In this document: positions 26,197 to 35,707 of the stretch, piece after piece
How the letters are laid out: every line of letters begins with the position of its first letter
How positions within the stretch are numbered: position 1 is the stretch's first letter
From: Bradyrhizobium sp. AUGA SZCCT0283
Lineage (GTDB): Bacteria > Pseudomonadota > Alphaproteobacteria > Rhizobiales > Xanthobacteraceae
Length of the DNA stretch: 64,000 bases
Reading direction: 5' to 3'
Assembly: GCF_018130385.1 (NCBI RefSeq)
Contig: NZ_JAFCLU010000002.1
Location: 62,001 to 126,000 of the forward strand
Program-made: the position numbers and the translations under genes
Notes under the pieces: generated by a model
The model's database searches: none
The model's input: only the letters and a program-made list of their open reading frames with translations
Told to the model about the DNA's origin: nothing

Positions 26197-27756
26197 TTAG
26201 CTCGCCGCCTGCGCCGGCATGTCGCGCTGGTGCTTCATGACGATCTTGTTGAGCGCGCCGAGATAGGCCTTGGCGGATGCCACCAGCGTATCCGGATCGG
26301 CCCCCTTCGACGTCATCGAGCGGCCCTCGTGGGCGAGCCGCACCGACACTTCGGCTTGCGCGTCGGTGCCTTCGGTGACGGCGTGGACCTGGTAGAGCTC
26401 CAGCTTGGCCTCGTGCGGCACCAGCGCCTTGATGCAGTTGAACACCGCATCGACCGGGCCGTTGCCTTCGGCTTCCTCGATTCTGATCTGGCCTTCGACG
26501 TCGAGCTTCATGGTGGCGCGCTGCGGCCCATGGGTGCCGGCGATGACGGTCAGCGAAACCAGCTTGATGCGGTCATGCGAGGCCGCGATCTCCTGATCGA
26601 CCAGCGCCTCGATGTCCTCGTCGTAGATGTCCTTCTTGCGATCTGCCAGCGCCTTCATCCGCACGAAGGCGTCTTCCAGCTGGTTGGCGCCGAGCTTGTA
26701 GCCCATCTCCTCCAGCTTGTGCACGAAGGCATGCCGGCCGGAATGCTTGCCGAGCACCAGCGACGACTTCTTCAGGCCGACCATTTCCGGGCGCATGATC
26801 TCGTAGGTCGATGCGTCCTTCAGCACGCCGTCCTGATGGATGCCGCTTTCATGGGCGAACGCGTTACGGCCGACGATCGCCTTGTTGTACTGCACCGGGA
26901 ACGAGGTCGCCGCCGATACCAGTTTCGAGGCCCGTGTCAGCATGGTGGTGTCGATCTTGTTCCACCACGGAAACACGTCGTTGCGGACGTTGATCGCCAT
27001 CACGACTTCTTCCAGCGCGGCATTGCCGGCCCGCTCGCCGATGCCGTTGACGGTGCATTCGATCTGCCGCGCGCCGCCGGCGATGCCGGCCAGTGAATTC
27101 GCCACCGCCATGCCGAGGTCGTTATGGCAGTGCACGGAGAATATCGCCTTGTCGGAATTCGGCACCCGCTCGATCAGCGTGCGCATGAACCTGGTGTATT
27201 CCTCCGGCACGGTGTAGCCGACGGTGTCGGGGATGTTGACCGTGGTGGCGCCGGCCTTGATGACGGCTTCCACGATGCGGCAGAGGAAATCCATCTCGCT
27301 GCGGGTGCCGTCCTCGGCCGACCATTCAACGTCGTCGATCTGGTTGCGGGCGCGGGTGACGTTGGCGATGGAGAGCTCCACCACCTGCTCCGGCGTCATG
27401 TTCAGCTTGACGCGCATGTGCAGCGGCGAGGTCGCGATCACGGTGTGGACCCGGCCGCGCTTGGCAAACTTCACCGCTTCGGCGCAGCGGTCGATGTCCT
27501 TGGGGTGGGCACGCGACAGGCCGGCGATGACGGCGTTCTTGGAGCGGCGGGCGATCTCGCTGACCGCCTGGAAGTCGCCTTCGGAGGTGATCGGAAAGCC
27601 GGCCTCGATGACGTCGACGCCCATGTCGTCGAGCATTTCGGCGATCTCGAGCTTTTCCTCGAACGTCATGGTCGCGCCCGGGCACTGCTCGCCGTCGCGC
27701 AGGGTGGTGTCGAATACGATGACGCGGTCCTTCTCGGACTTGTTGGCGGTGGTCAT
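26197..27756 (-). CDS. leuA: 2-isopropylmalate synthase
   Basis: 519 residues, full length for LeuA, which condenses acetyl-CoA with 2-ketoisovalerate in the first committed step of leucine synthesis. The HMGL-like barrel shows FDTTLRDGEQCPGATM at about 15-30 and the metal-ligand segment SVHCHNDLGMAVANSLAG near 207-224. The C-terminal allosteric (leucine-binding) domain is present, so feedback inhibition is expected. ATG at 27756 follows AAAAGGAACTACAGAA. A leucine-rich leader peptide lies upstream, and a strong terminator ends the gene, so it is likely a single-gene transcript. Confidence 0.97.
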   Translation of the reverse strand: MTTANKSEKDRVIVFDTTLRDGEQCPGATMTFEEKLEIAEMLDDMGVDVIEAGFPITSEGDFQAVSEIARRSKNAVIAGLSRAHPKDIDRCAEAVKFAKRGRVHTVIATSPLHMRVKLNMTPEQVVELSIANVTRARNQIDDVEWSAEDGTRSEMDFLCRIVEAVIKAGATTVNIPDTVGYTVPEEYTRFMRTLIERVPNSDKAIFSVHCHNDLGMAVANSLAGIAGGARQIECTVNGIGERAGNAALEEVVMAINVRNDVFPWWNKIDTTMLTRASKLVSAATSFPVQYNKAIVGRNAFAHESGIHQDGVLKDASTYEIMRPEMVGLKKSSLVLGKHSGRHAFVHKLEEMGYKLGANQLEDAFVRMKALADRKKDIYDEDIEALVDQEIAASHDRIKLVSLTVIAGTHGPQRATMKLDVEGQIRIEEAEGNGPVDAVFNCIKALVPHEAKLELYQVHAVTEGTDAQAEVSVRLAHEGRSMTSKGADPDTLVASAKAYLGALNKIVMKHQRDMPAQAAS

Positions 27757-28133
27757 TTCTGTAGTTCCTTTTGGGTGGTAGCGCCGTTTTGCGAGCGCTG
27801 AAGGGTCTGGTGATCTCGCGCGAACCCCTGAGTGCCCAGGCGCAAACCGCCCAGACGGCCCTCAGGGGCCGATAAGAAGCAGCCCGCCAAGAAGGAGGGT
27901 GGGCGCGGACGCAGCCGGAATCGCGGGGGCAGCCTTGGCCGCTCCACCCCAAACTCCATACTTTTTGCTGCGAATCAGCATTGCCAGACCCTTTGGACGG
28001 CCAAATCCTCAGCCAAAACCATTGACGGTTCGTTGCCGGGACGGCGTTCCGGGCCTGTTCTAGACGAGAATTATGGCCGGCCGCAATGCCAAAAGATGGT
28101 CAGGATGGGTGACCTAATCGCGGGCGGTCTTGC
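27757..28133. other. leuA leader and upstream region
   Basis: About 380 bases up to a palindromic repeat. It contains the leader peptide at 27862-27981 and, after its stop codon, several alternative stems on the minus strand. CCCCTGAG (27867-27860) can pair with CTCAGGGG (27832-27825). GTCTGG just after the stop can instead pair with CCAGAC near 27812. No T-run follows any stem. Confidence 0.6.
27862..27981 (-). CDS. Leucine-rich leader peptide of leuA (attenuator peptide)
   Basis: 39 codons from ATG 27981, preceded by AAAGGG at seven bases. The tail reads TLLLGGLLLIGP then TGA, with two runs of three leucine codons (CTC CTT CTT and CTG CTT CTT) in the last twelve. Such a peptide directly before a leucine-biosynthesis gene is the hallmark of control by charged tRNA-Leu. 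The stop codon lies inside one arm of a CCCCTGAG/CTCAGGGG stem. Because no U-run follows, the switch may act on translation or through Rho rather than as an intrinsic terminator. Confidence 0.75.
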   Translation of the reverse strand: MLIRSKKYGVWGGAAKAAPAIPAASAPTLLLGGLLLIGP

Positions 28134-28214
28134 AGCCCGAATGAGCGGAGCGATATCCGGGGCCGGAGCCAGACCGACGTGACGCTCCCGCATATCGCTC
28201 CGCTCATGCGGGCT
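28134..28214. repeat. Imperfect palindrome AGCCCGAATGAGCGGAGCGATATCC ... its complement
   Basis: The left arm (28134-28158) and right arm (28186-28214, CCCGCATATCGCTCCGCTCATG then CGGGCT) are complementary over about 25 bases around a 30-base centre. It sits at the end of the ppk2 gene and resembles the short interspersed palindromes common in Bradyrhizobium. Confidence 0.75.
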
Positions 28215-28223
28215 ACGCACCGG

Positions 28224-29150
28224 TCACTTCGCCTTCTTCCCGCCCTTCTCCTCCGCCAGCAGCGCCTCGCGGACCTGCTTGAACTCGCTGCGGTCGGCCT
28301 TGTCGACTTTCGGGAAATGCAGGTCGAGTCTGTCGAGCGCGCTGACGATGGCCGAGCCGATCACCACGCGGGCGAACCATTTGTGATCGGCCGGCACGAT
28401 GTGCCAGGGCGCATGCTTCGTCGAAGTGTGGCGGATCAGGTCCTGATACGCCGCCATATATCGCGGCCACAAGGCGCGCTCCGCGACATCGGCAAGCGAG
28501 AACTTCCAGTTCTTGGCAGGCTGCTCCAGCCGCTCAAGAAAGCGCTCGCGCTGCTCCTTCCTGGAAACGTTGAGGAAGAATTTCAGGATTACGATGCCGT
28601 TGCGTGCGAGGTAGCGCTCGATCGCGGTAATGTCCTCGAAGCGCTCGCGCCAGATGTTCCTGGTGACGAGCGGCTTCGGGATCTTCTCCTTGGCAAGCAG
28701 TTCCTTGTGCACCCGTACCACGATGCACTCTTCGTAGTGGGAGCGGTTGAAGATGCCGATCCGGCCGCGCTCCGGCAGCGCGATCATGCAGCGCCACATG
28801 AAATCGTGGTCGAGTTCTCTGGTCGACGGCTGCTTGAACGACGTGACCTCGCAGCCCTGCGGGTTGACGCCCTCGAACACGCTCTTGATCGCACTGTCCT
28901 TGCCGGCGGCGTCCATGCCCTGGAAGATCAAGAGCAGCGACCAGCGGTCCTGCGCGTACAGCTTTTCCTGGAAATCGGACAATCGCTTGCGGTTCGCCTC
29001 GATGATGCTGGTCGCCTTTTCCTTGTCGAGGTCGCCCTTCTCGTTGGTCTTGTGCGATTTCAGGTGAAACCCGCCCGACCCGTCGTAGCGGAACGGGGCG
29101 ACATAGGGCTTCAGTTCATCGGCAAGCGGCTGCGAGGATTTCCTGCTCAT
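28224..29150 (-). CDS. ppk2: Polyphosphate kinase 2 family protein
   Basis: 308 residues with the PPK2 core. Walker A is GMDAAGKDSAIK (about 78-89), the lid/Walker B area is IGIFNRSHYEE, and the arginines are in VTRNIWRERFEDIT. PPK2 enzymes use polyphosphate to phosphorylate AMP, ADP or GDP; length and the single domain fit the class I/III group, but nucleotide preference cannot be read here. Its ATG overlaps the stop of the upstream permease gene by four bases (ATGA), so it is translated from the branched-chain-type ABC operon, an unusual partner. It is the last gene of that operon. Confidence 0.93.
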   Translation of the reverse strand: MSRKSSQPLADELKPYVAPFRYDGSGGFHLKSHKTNEKGDLDKEKATSIIEANRKRLSDFQEKLYAQDRWSLLLIFQGMDAAGKDSAIKSVFEGVNPQGCEVTSFKQPSTRELDHDFMWRCMIALPERGRIGIFNRSHYEECIVVRVHKELLAKEKIPKPLVTRNIWRERFEDITAIERYLARNGIVILKFFLNVSRKEQRERFLERLEQPAKNWKFSLADVAERALWPRYMAAYQDLIRHTSTKHAPWHIVPADHKWFARVVIGSAIVSALDRLDLHFPKVDKADRSEFKQVREALLAEEKGGKKAK

Positions 29151-30127
29151 TTCGTCCCGGAGGGCTTGGGTTGCGTCTTCAGTCGGTCGAGGACGCTACC
29201 AAGAATGCCCTTGGGAAGGAATATGATGAAGATGACCAGCAGCACGCCGTAGACCAGGTTGTCCCAGCCTACCGCCTTGGTGCCGAAGCCGATGCGCAGC
29301 ACTTCGGCGAGCAAGATGGTGATGATGGCGCCGACGGTCGGCCCGAGCGAGACGTAGAGGCCGCCAACGATGACGGCGAACACCATCTGCAGCGACACCG
29401 CGATGCCGCTGACGGTGTCGGGCGAAATGAACATCTGGTACTGGCAGTAGAGCGCGCCGGCGAGCGCGGTCATCAGCGCCGAGATCAGCGTGATCTTGAG
29501 CTTTTCGGCCGTGACGTTGACGCCGGCCGCACCGGCGGCGTCCTCGTCCTCCGAGATCGCCTCCATGGCGTAGCGGCTCATGCTGCGATCGACCCAGCGC
29601 CAGATCAACAGACCCAGCACCCAGACGCCGAGCGCGATCAAATACCACGTGATCTTGTCGTCGAACTGCAGCGCCATCAGGCCTGAGCCGCTGCGGGCGC
29701 GGTTCGGCGTATAGCCGAGCGAGCCGCCGGTGTAGTCGCGGGTGGCGGTGATGACCTGCAGCACGATGCCTGATAATGCCAGCGTCACCAGCACGAAGTA
29801 ATGCCCGGTGATGCGGAAGCGGAAACAGGGATAGGCGACGACCAGCGCCAGTATCCCCGCCGCCACCATGCTGATGGGAATGCCGATCCACGGCGAGACG
29901 CCGAGATGGTTCCACAATAGCGCGGTGACATAGGCACCGACGCCCATGAAGCCGCCATGGCCGAGCGACACCAGGCCGAAGCGGCCCATGATCGACCACG
30001 CGGTGTAGGCGAACGACCAGATCAGGATCAGCACCAGAATGTGCAGGTGATAGGGCTCGCGATAGACGAAGGGCAGCGCGACCAATGCTGCTAGTCCAAT
30101 GGCCCAGGCGATGTAGCGGGAATTCAC
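29147..30127 (-). CDS. Branched-chain amino acid-type ABC permease (LivM family)
   Basis: 326 residues from GTG 30127, which overlaps the LivH-like stop (GTGA); the open frame continues upstream only inside that gene. About nine membrane segments; the family motif GRFGLVSLGHGGFMGVGAYV is near residues 43-62 and the EAISEDEDAAGAAGVNVTAEK cytoplasmic loop near 195-215. With LivH it forms the channel for an amide or amino-acid-like solute. The substrate is not fixed by the family. Confidence 0.94.
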   Translation of the reverse strand: MNSRYIAWAIGLAALVALPFVYREPYHLHILVLILIWSFAYTAWSIMGRFGLVSLGHGGFMGVGAYVTALLWNHLGVSPWIGIPISMVAAGILALVVAYPCFRFRITGHYFVLVTLALSGIVLQVITATRDYTGGSLGYTPNRARSGSGLMALQFDDKITWYLIALGVWVLGLLIWRWVDRSMSRYAMEAISEDEDAAGAAGVNVTAEKLKITLISALMTALAGALYCQYQMFISPDTVSGIAVSLQMVFAVIVGGLYVSLGPTVGAIITILLAEVLRIGFGTKAVGWDNLVYGVLLVIFIIFLPKGILGSVLDRLKTQPKPSGTK

Positions 30128-31005
30128 GAGCGCCTCGCAAAAAGGCCCGCGGGCCGGATGAACATCATGACGATGAAGAAGGCGAAGGCCAGCACGTACC
30201 CCCATTCGAGGTCGGAAAACAGCCCGCCCAGCGAAATGATCTGGGCGAACACGAACGCCGCGATGAAGCCGCCGACGAAATTGCCTAAGCCCCCAAGCAC
30301 GCAGATCAGGAAGGTGATCGGCCCGAACGACAGCCCGACGAAAGGGTGCACGTCGTATTGCAGCACCAGAAGACAGGCGGCGAGGCCGGCGAGCGCGCCG
30401 CCCAGCGCCGAGGTGATGAGATAGATGCGCTTGGTGTCGACCCCCATCAGCGACATGATCTGGCGGTCCTGCGCGACGGCGCGGATCGCGGTGCCGGTGT
30501 AGGTGCGCTTCATGAAGAAGTAGATCGCCAGCATGCCGACCAGGGCGGCGGCGAAGGCAAGCAACCGCGAATAGCTGAAATGCATCTCGCCGATTGCCAG
30601 CACCGGCAGGCGGATGCCGAGATTGCGGAAATCGATGCCGAAGGCAACCGTGGCAAAGCTCTGCAGGATGAACAGTACGCCGCCGGTCGCGAGCAACTGG
30701 TTGATCGGCGGCGCGGTCAGCAGCGGCGCGATGACGATGTAATGCAGCGCAGCGCCCAGGGCCGCGACCAGCAGGATCGCGAACGGCGCCGCAACCCAGT
30801 ACGGCAGGCCGAACACCTGGACCATGTAGTACATGCCGTACATGCCGATCATGACCAGTTCGGCGTAGCAGATCCAGGTGACGTCGATGACGCCGAAGAT
30901 CAAATTGAGCCCGAGCGCGAGCAGCGCCAGCACGCCGCCGAGCAGGATGCCGTTGACCACGGCTTCCAGCAGATAGATGTCGAAGATGTCGAGGAATGCC
31001 TGCAT
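30124..31005 (-). CDS. Branched-chain amino acid-type ABC permease (LivH family)
   Basis: 293 residues, polytopic. LivH landmarks include NGILLGGVLALLALGLNLIFGV at about 17-38 and AVAQDRQIMSLMGVDTKRIY near 182-201, followed by LGGLGNFVGGFIAAFVFAQI. It sits after the ATPase genes and overlaps the LivM-like gene by four bases. The unusual order, binding protein then LivG, LivF, LivH, LivM, is nonetheless a full set. Confidence 0.94.
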   Translation of the reverse strand: MQAFLDIFDIYLLEAVVNGILLGGVLALLALGLNLIFGVIDVTWICYAELVMIGMYGMYYMVQVFGLPYWVAAPFAILLVAALGAALHYIVIAPLLTAPPINQLLATGGVLFILQSFATVAFGIDFRNLGIRLPVLAIGEMHFSYSRLLAFAAALVGMLAIYFFMKRTYTGTAIRAVAQDRQIMSLMGVDTKRIYLITSALGGALAGLAACLLVLQYDVHPFVGLSFGPITFLICVLGGLGNFVGGFIAAFVFAQIISLGGLFSDLEWGYVLAFAFFIVMMFIRPAGLFARRS

Positions 31006-31017
31006 GCTCGCCCTGCC

Positions 31018-31722
<705 letters not shown>

Positions 31723-31725
31723 GCG

Positions 31726-32493
31726 TCAGACCCCCGCCTTGCGGCGCGCTTCCGCCGCCGCGGCCTGGCTCGAATCCGCGTCCGTCCCGAGATAGACCTC
31801 GATCACCCGGGGATCGCCGGCCACCGCGCTCGGCAAACCTTCCGAAATCTTCTCGCCGTGATCGAGCACCATGACGCGGTCGACCACCCGCATCAACACG
31901 CCCATGATGTGCTCGACCCAGATGATGGTGATGCCGAGTTCGTCGCGGATCTTGCGCAGCATGTCGGCCGCCTGATCCATCTCGGTCTCGTCGAGCCCGC
32001 CGAGGCTTTCGTCGGCGAGCAGCAGTTTCGGCCCCGTGGCGAGCGCCTTGGCCAGCTCGAGTTTTTTCAGGCCGGCCGCGCCGAGCCCGTCGACGCTGGC
32101 ATGGCGATCCGTCGGCAGGCCGACCATGCCGAGCGCGTGTTCGGCGGCTTCATCGGCCCTGGCGCGGCTGTGGCGGCCCTGGCCGTAATAGCCGGCCAGC
32201 GCCACGTTCTCGAACATGCTGAGACGGTGAAACGGCCGCGGGATCTGGAAGGTGCGGCCGATGCCGCTGTTGATGATGCGGTGCGGGGCCACGCCCGCGA
32301 TCTCCGCGCCGTCGAACAGGATCGATCCCGCCGTCGGCACCAGCGTGCCCGACAGCATGTTGAAGATCGTGCTCTTGCCGGAGCCGTTCGGGCCGATCAG
32401 GCCGAGAATCTCGCCCTGCTCGACCCTGAACGACACGTTGTTGACAGCGGTGAAGCCGCCGAAGCGCTTCACCAACCCTTCTACCATCAGCAC
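31726..32493 (-). CDS. ABC transporter ATPase (LivG family)
   Basis: 255 residues. Walker A GPNGSGKSTIF is near 36-46 and LLADESLGGLDETE serves as Walker B, with Ser in place of the usual Pro in DEPxxGL. The ABC signature is also unusual: DGLGAAGLKKLELAKALA lacks the LSGGxxQ sequence. It is the cruder half of a LivFG pair, so LivF may carry the productive site. The start is GTG 32493 (GGAG nine bases upstream) or ATG 32487. Confidence 0.92.
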   Translation of the reverse strand: MLMVEGLVKRFGGFTAVNNVSFRVEQGEILGLIGPNGSGKSTIFNMLSGTLVPTAGSILFDGAEIAGVAPHRIINSGIGRTFQIPRPFHRLSMFENVALAGYYGQGRHSRARADEAAEHALGMVGLPTDRHASVDGLGAAGLKKLELAKALATGPKLLLADESLGGLDETEMDQAADMLRKIRDELGITIIWVEHIMGVLMRVVDRVMVLDHGEKISEGLPSAVAGDPRVIEVYLGTDADSSQAAAAEARRKAGV

Positions 32494-32508
32494 GCCAGAG
32501 ACTCCGCG

Positions 32509-33819
32509 TTACTGGTTGCTGAACGTGGTCCCCTTCGGCAGGGGCAGCACGGCCTCGCGCTGCGCCTGGCTCTTCGGCCACACCACATAGGATTTGTCGT
32601 CGATGTACTGGATGACCACCGGGAACGAGCGCTCGTTCTGGCCGGCCATCTGGCTGCCCTCGCCGTGGAACTTGACGCCGAAGCCGAGCATGGTGCCGCC
32701 TTCGGGAATGTCGACTTCGAGGGCAGCCTTGCGCAGCGCATCAGGATCGACGCCGCCATATTTCTTGATGGCGCGCGGCAGCACGTCGGTCAGGAAGACG
32801 TAGGTGTTCGACGCGGCCATGCCGACATGCGCGGAGCGGATCGCGACGCCGGGCTTCGCCTTGTCGAATTCCTCGCCGACCATCTTGATGACAGGCGGCA
32901 GTTTCGGATCCATCGATTTCTGGTTGGCGAGCCAGATCGAGATCGGATCGGTGTTGAAGACGTAATTAACGTCGGCGCCCAAACCTTCCTTCAGTTTCTC
33001 GTACACGCCATAGCCCGCGCCGTGGCCGACGAGTGCTGCGAATTTCAGGCCCTGCTCGCGCGCCTGACGCCCGAACAGAGTGATGTCCGGGTTGTAGCCG
33101 GTGTGGAAGATCACGTCAGGCCGCGCACGCTTCAGCTTGGTGACGAGGGCCGAAAGATCGGGCGCGGTAGCGGAATAGCCTTCCTTCATCACGACATTGA
33201 AGCCGGCCTTCTTGGCGCCGGCCTCGTTGCCTTTCGCCACGTCGACGCCGTAGGCGCCGTCCTCGTGGATGATGGCGACGCGCAGATCCTTCGGATCCTT
33301 GCCGAGCTTGGCCTTCGAATTCTGTGCGATGAAATCCATCGTCATCAGGCCGAACTGGTCGCCCGAGGCCTGCGGACGGAACACGTATTTGAAGTTCTTG
33401 TTGTCGAGCACCGCGGAGGAAATGCAGGTGGTGATCCACATGAAGTTCTTCAGCTGCTCGACGCGGGCGGCCACCGGCACGCATTGCGCCGACGAGAAGA
33501 AGCCGAGCAGCATGTTGACCTTTTCCTGCTCGATCAGCCGCACCGCCTCGTTGATCGCCACATCAGGCTTGCTCTGGGCGTCGGCGTAGACCGCCTCGAC
33601 CTTGTAGCCCTCGACGCCGGTCTTGGCGTACTGGTCGAGCATGATCTTGGCGCCGATATATTGCAGCTCCGAACCGCCGCCTGCGAGCGGGCCGGTGAGG
33701 TCGTAGATCACGCCGATCTTGATTTTCTTTTCCTGGGCTTCGGCGGTCACCGCCATCCCCAGCACCGCGATTGCGGCAGACAGCCCGACGAGAAGGCGTG
33801 CAGCTTTGCGCCCCGGCAT
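32509..33819 (-). CDS. ABC substrate-binding protein, Peripla_BP_6 (amide/branched-chain amino acid type)
   Basis: 436 residues. A Sec signal peptide runs to about residue 29 (VTAEAQ-E). The mature part begins KIKIGVIYDLTGPLAGGGSE, typical of family-1 Leu/Ile/Val-like binding proteins, with AIIHEDGAYGVDVAKGN near 180-196. It is the first gene of the livGFHM-ppk2 operon and 15 bases upstream of LivG. At about 410 mature residues it is larger than LivJ (about 345), in the range of amide or urea binders such as UrtA, but it is not obviously UrtA. Confidence 0.9.
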   Translation of the reverse strand: MPGRKAARLLVGLSAAIAVLGMAVTAEAQEKKIKIGVIYDLTGPLAGGGSELQYIGAKIMLDQYAKTGVEGYKVEAVYADAQSKPDVAINEAVRLIEQEKVNMLLGFFSSAQCVPVAARVEQLKNFMWITTCISSAVLDNKNFKYVFRPQASGDQFGLMTMDFIAQNSKAKLGKDPKDLRVAIIHEDGAYGVDVAKGNEAGAKKAGFNVVMKEGYSATAPDLSALVTKLKRARPDVIFHTGYNPDITLFGRQAREQGLKFAALVGHGAGYGVYEKLKEGLGADVNYVFNTDPISIWLANQKSMDPKLPPVIKMVGEEFDKAKPGVAIRSAHVGMAASNTYVFLTDVLPRAIKKYGGVDPDALRKAALEVDIPEGGTMLGFGVKFHGEGSQMAGQNERSFPVVIQYIDDKSYVVWPKSQAQREAVLPLPKGTTFSNQ

Positions 33820-33920
33820 GGTATCCTCCCTGGATTATTTCTTGTGCACTGCGTTTTTCTTGTTGTTGTTGCCGCCTATCACATTGGTAGCGCGACCAGA
33901 TGTCAAGCGTATTGCTTGCG

Positions 33921-34637
33921 TCAGGGTTCGGAAGCGAGCTGCGCCTCGATGAACGCCGTCACAAAACGCGGCATTGCCGAGGTGAGATCGTGCACGCCGC
34001 GCACGAGGTGAATCGCTGATAGTTCCGGCTGGCGCTGCGAGGCGAGATTGGCCACGATCCGGTCGCGCACGGCTTCACCGGCCATATCGACCCGCAGCAT
34101 GCGGATCATCGCGACAGCACGCCCTGTGTAGATGCAGTGCCAATGCGGCTCGCTTTCGTATTCGCCCGGGGCAAGTCCGGTCTCCTCCTCGAGCTCGCGC
34201 TCGACACTGCCTGAAATATCGACCGCACCATCCCTGATGTCGTCGAGATCAGGCGTACCTGATGGGAAATAGATGCGCCCGGCATTGGACGTGTGCTGGC
34301 CCATTTCGCCGAGCACGAAAGCGCCGTCGGCACAGCGAAGCGCACCCATGCCAAAACCGTTGAATACGCCAATGTCCGGAAAGCCCCAGTCGCGCCAGGC
34401 CAGAAAACTTGCGAAATCGGTTTCGAAATAGCTGGCGCTGAAGCGGTCGCCTGAAAACACCGGGTTGCGCCCGAGCAGGACGCGGCCGTTCCACATGGCG
34501 GGCTTTTCGCGCTGCTTGTCGGCGAAATGCGCCGCGATCTCCGCGCGCCGCGTTTCGGCAAACGGCCACGTCCACGCTTCGACAACGAGGTCGAGCACGC
34601 TGACGCGATGAATGACCGGAGGCTTCGTGCCACTCAT
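33921..34637 (-). CDS. Nudix-like hydrolase with a weak Nudix box
   Basis: 238 residues. RELEEETGL near 166-174 matches the second half of the Nudix box (REUxEExGU), which carries the metal-binding glutamates, but the first half is loose: the expected Gx5E is not seen at normal spacing and the upstream segment is Asp-rich (TPDLDDIRDGAVDIS). FPSGTP precedes it. It may hydrolyse a nucleoside-diphosphate derivative, or have lost part of that activity. It lies 41 bases past the NMT1-type binding-protein gene on the same strand and could be co-transcribed. Confidence 0.65.
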   Translation of the reverse strand: MSGTKPPVIHRVSVLDLVVEAWTWPFAETRRAEIAAHFADKQREKPAMWNGRVLLGRNPVFSGDRFSASYFETDFASFLAWRDWGFPDIGVFNGFGMGALRCADGAFVLGEMGQHTSNAGRIYFPSGTPDLDDIRDGAVDISGSVERELEEETGLAPGEYESEPHWHCIYTGRAVAMIRMLRVDMAGEAVRDRIVANLASQRQPELSAIHLVRGVHDLTSAMPRFVTAFIEAQLASEP

Positions 34638-34678
34638 CGCCTGACTTCGCTCGATCTCACGCCCATCCTATTCGGACT

Positions 34679-35707
34679 TCACTTCGGATTCGCGCCGGTC
34701 GTCTTCTTGACCTGCTCGACATATTTGTTGGTGTAGGTCTTGGTCACGTCGATATTGGCCTTGGCGACCTCCGGCGAACTCTCGCTGAACACCGCGAGCA
34801 CGGCATCCGCGCCCTTGGGATCCATCTTGCCGGTCAGCGAATACATCGGGATCGTATTCTTCAGCGCCGCCAGATAAAGCTCCTTGTTCTTGCCGACGAT
34901 TTCGTCGGGCATCTTCGCCATGATCTCTTCCGGCGAATGCGCGTGAATCCAGGTGAGCGTGTTGACGATCGCCGTGGTCAGCGCCTGCACTTCCTTGTCA
35001 TGCGACTTGATCCACGCCGTGGTCGTATAGAGCGCGCCGCCGGGATATTCCCCGCCGAACACGGCGAGCGTGTCCTTCTCGCTGCGGGTGTCGGCCAGTA
35101 TCTTCAAATCGGGATGGCTGCCCTGCAAAACGGTGACGGAGGGATCGAGCATCACCGCAGCGTCGATCTGGCCCTGCTGCATCGCCGCCACGGCGGTCGC
35201 CCCGAGGCCAACGCCGATCACCGCGGCGCTGGTCGGGTCGAGGCCGTTCTTCTTCAATAGATACTTCAGGAAGAAATCGGTCGAGGAGCCCGGCGCGCTG
35301 ACGCCGACCTTCTTGCCCGCCAGATCCTTGATCGACTTGATCTCGCTGGTGTGTGCGGGCGACACCACCAGTACCAAGCCTGGATAGCGGTCATAGATCA
35401 CGAAGGACTGCAATTCCTGCTTCTTGGCGGCCAGATTGACGCAATGGTCGAAATAGCCCGACACCACGTCGGCGCTGCCGCCGAGCACAGCCTTGAGCGC
35501 GTCCGAACCGCCCTTGAGGTCGACCAGCTCGACCGATAGCCCCGCCTTTTCGTATTCGCCGAGCTGCCTGGCCAGCACGGTGGGCAGGTAGCACAGGCAG
35601 GAGCCGCCCCCGATCGCTACCGTGACCTTGCTTTGCGCTGCGGCAAATCCCGAGGTCAGCACCAGTGCCAGCAGCGAAGCGGCCAGTCGGCCGAACAGTT
35701 TCTTCAT
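34679..35707 (-). CDS. ABC substrate-binding protein, NMT1/SsuA/TauA type
   Basis: 342 residues from ATG 35707 (GGAGGAACCC upstream). A signal peptide to about residue 28 (GFAAAQ) is followed by KVTVAIGGGSCLCYLPTVLA, then VELVDLKGGSDALKAVLGGS, which are landmarks of nitrate/sulfonate/taurine/pyrimidine-type binding proteins. The matching ATPase and permease are probably those at 37819 and 37031, two genes upstream on the same strand but separated by two genes in the opposite direction. Ligand unknown. Confidence 0.9.
   Translation of the reverse strand: MKKLFGRLAASLLALVLTSGFAAAQSKVTVAIGGGSCLCYLPTVLARQLGEYEKAGLSVELVDLKGGSDALKAVLGGSADVVSGYFDHCVNLAAKKQELQSFVIYDRYPGLVLVVSPAHTSEIKSIKDLAGKKVGVSAPGSSTDFFLKYLLKKNGLDPTSAAVIGVGLGATAVAAMQQGQIDAAVMLDPSVTVLQGSHPDLKILADTRSEKDTLAVFGGEYPGGALYTTTAWIKSHDKEVQALTTAIVNTLTWIHAHSPEEIMAKMPDEIVGKNKELYLAALKNTIPMYSLTGKMDPKGADAVLAVFSESSPEVAKANIDVTKTYTNKYVEQVKKTTGANPK

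Noticed and set aside
27825..27867. Intrinsic terminator in the leuA leader
   Set aside because: The CCCCTGAG/CTCAGGGG stem is real but is not followed by a U-run, so a classical terminator is not supported.
27753..27959. A 68-codon open frame just upstream of leuA
   Set aside because: It overlaps the leucine-rich leader in another frame, runs into leuA and lacks a ribosome site; the 39-codon leader explains the region better.
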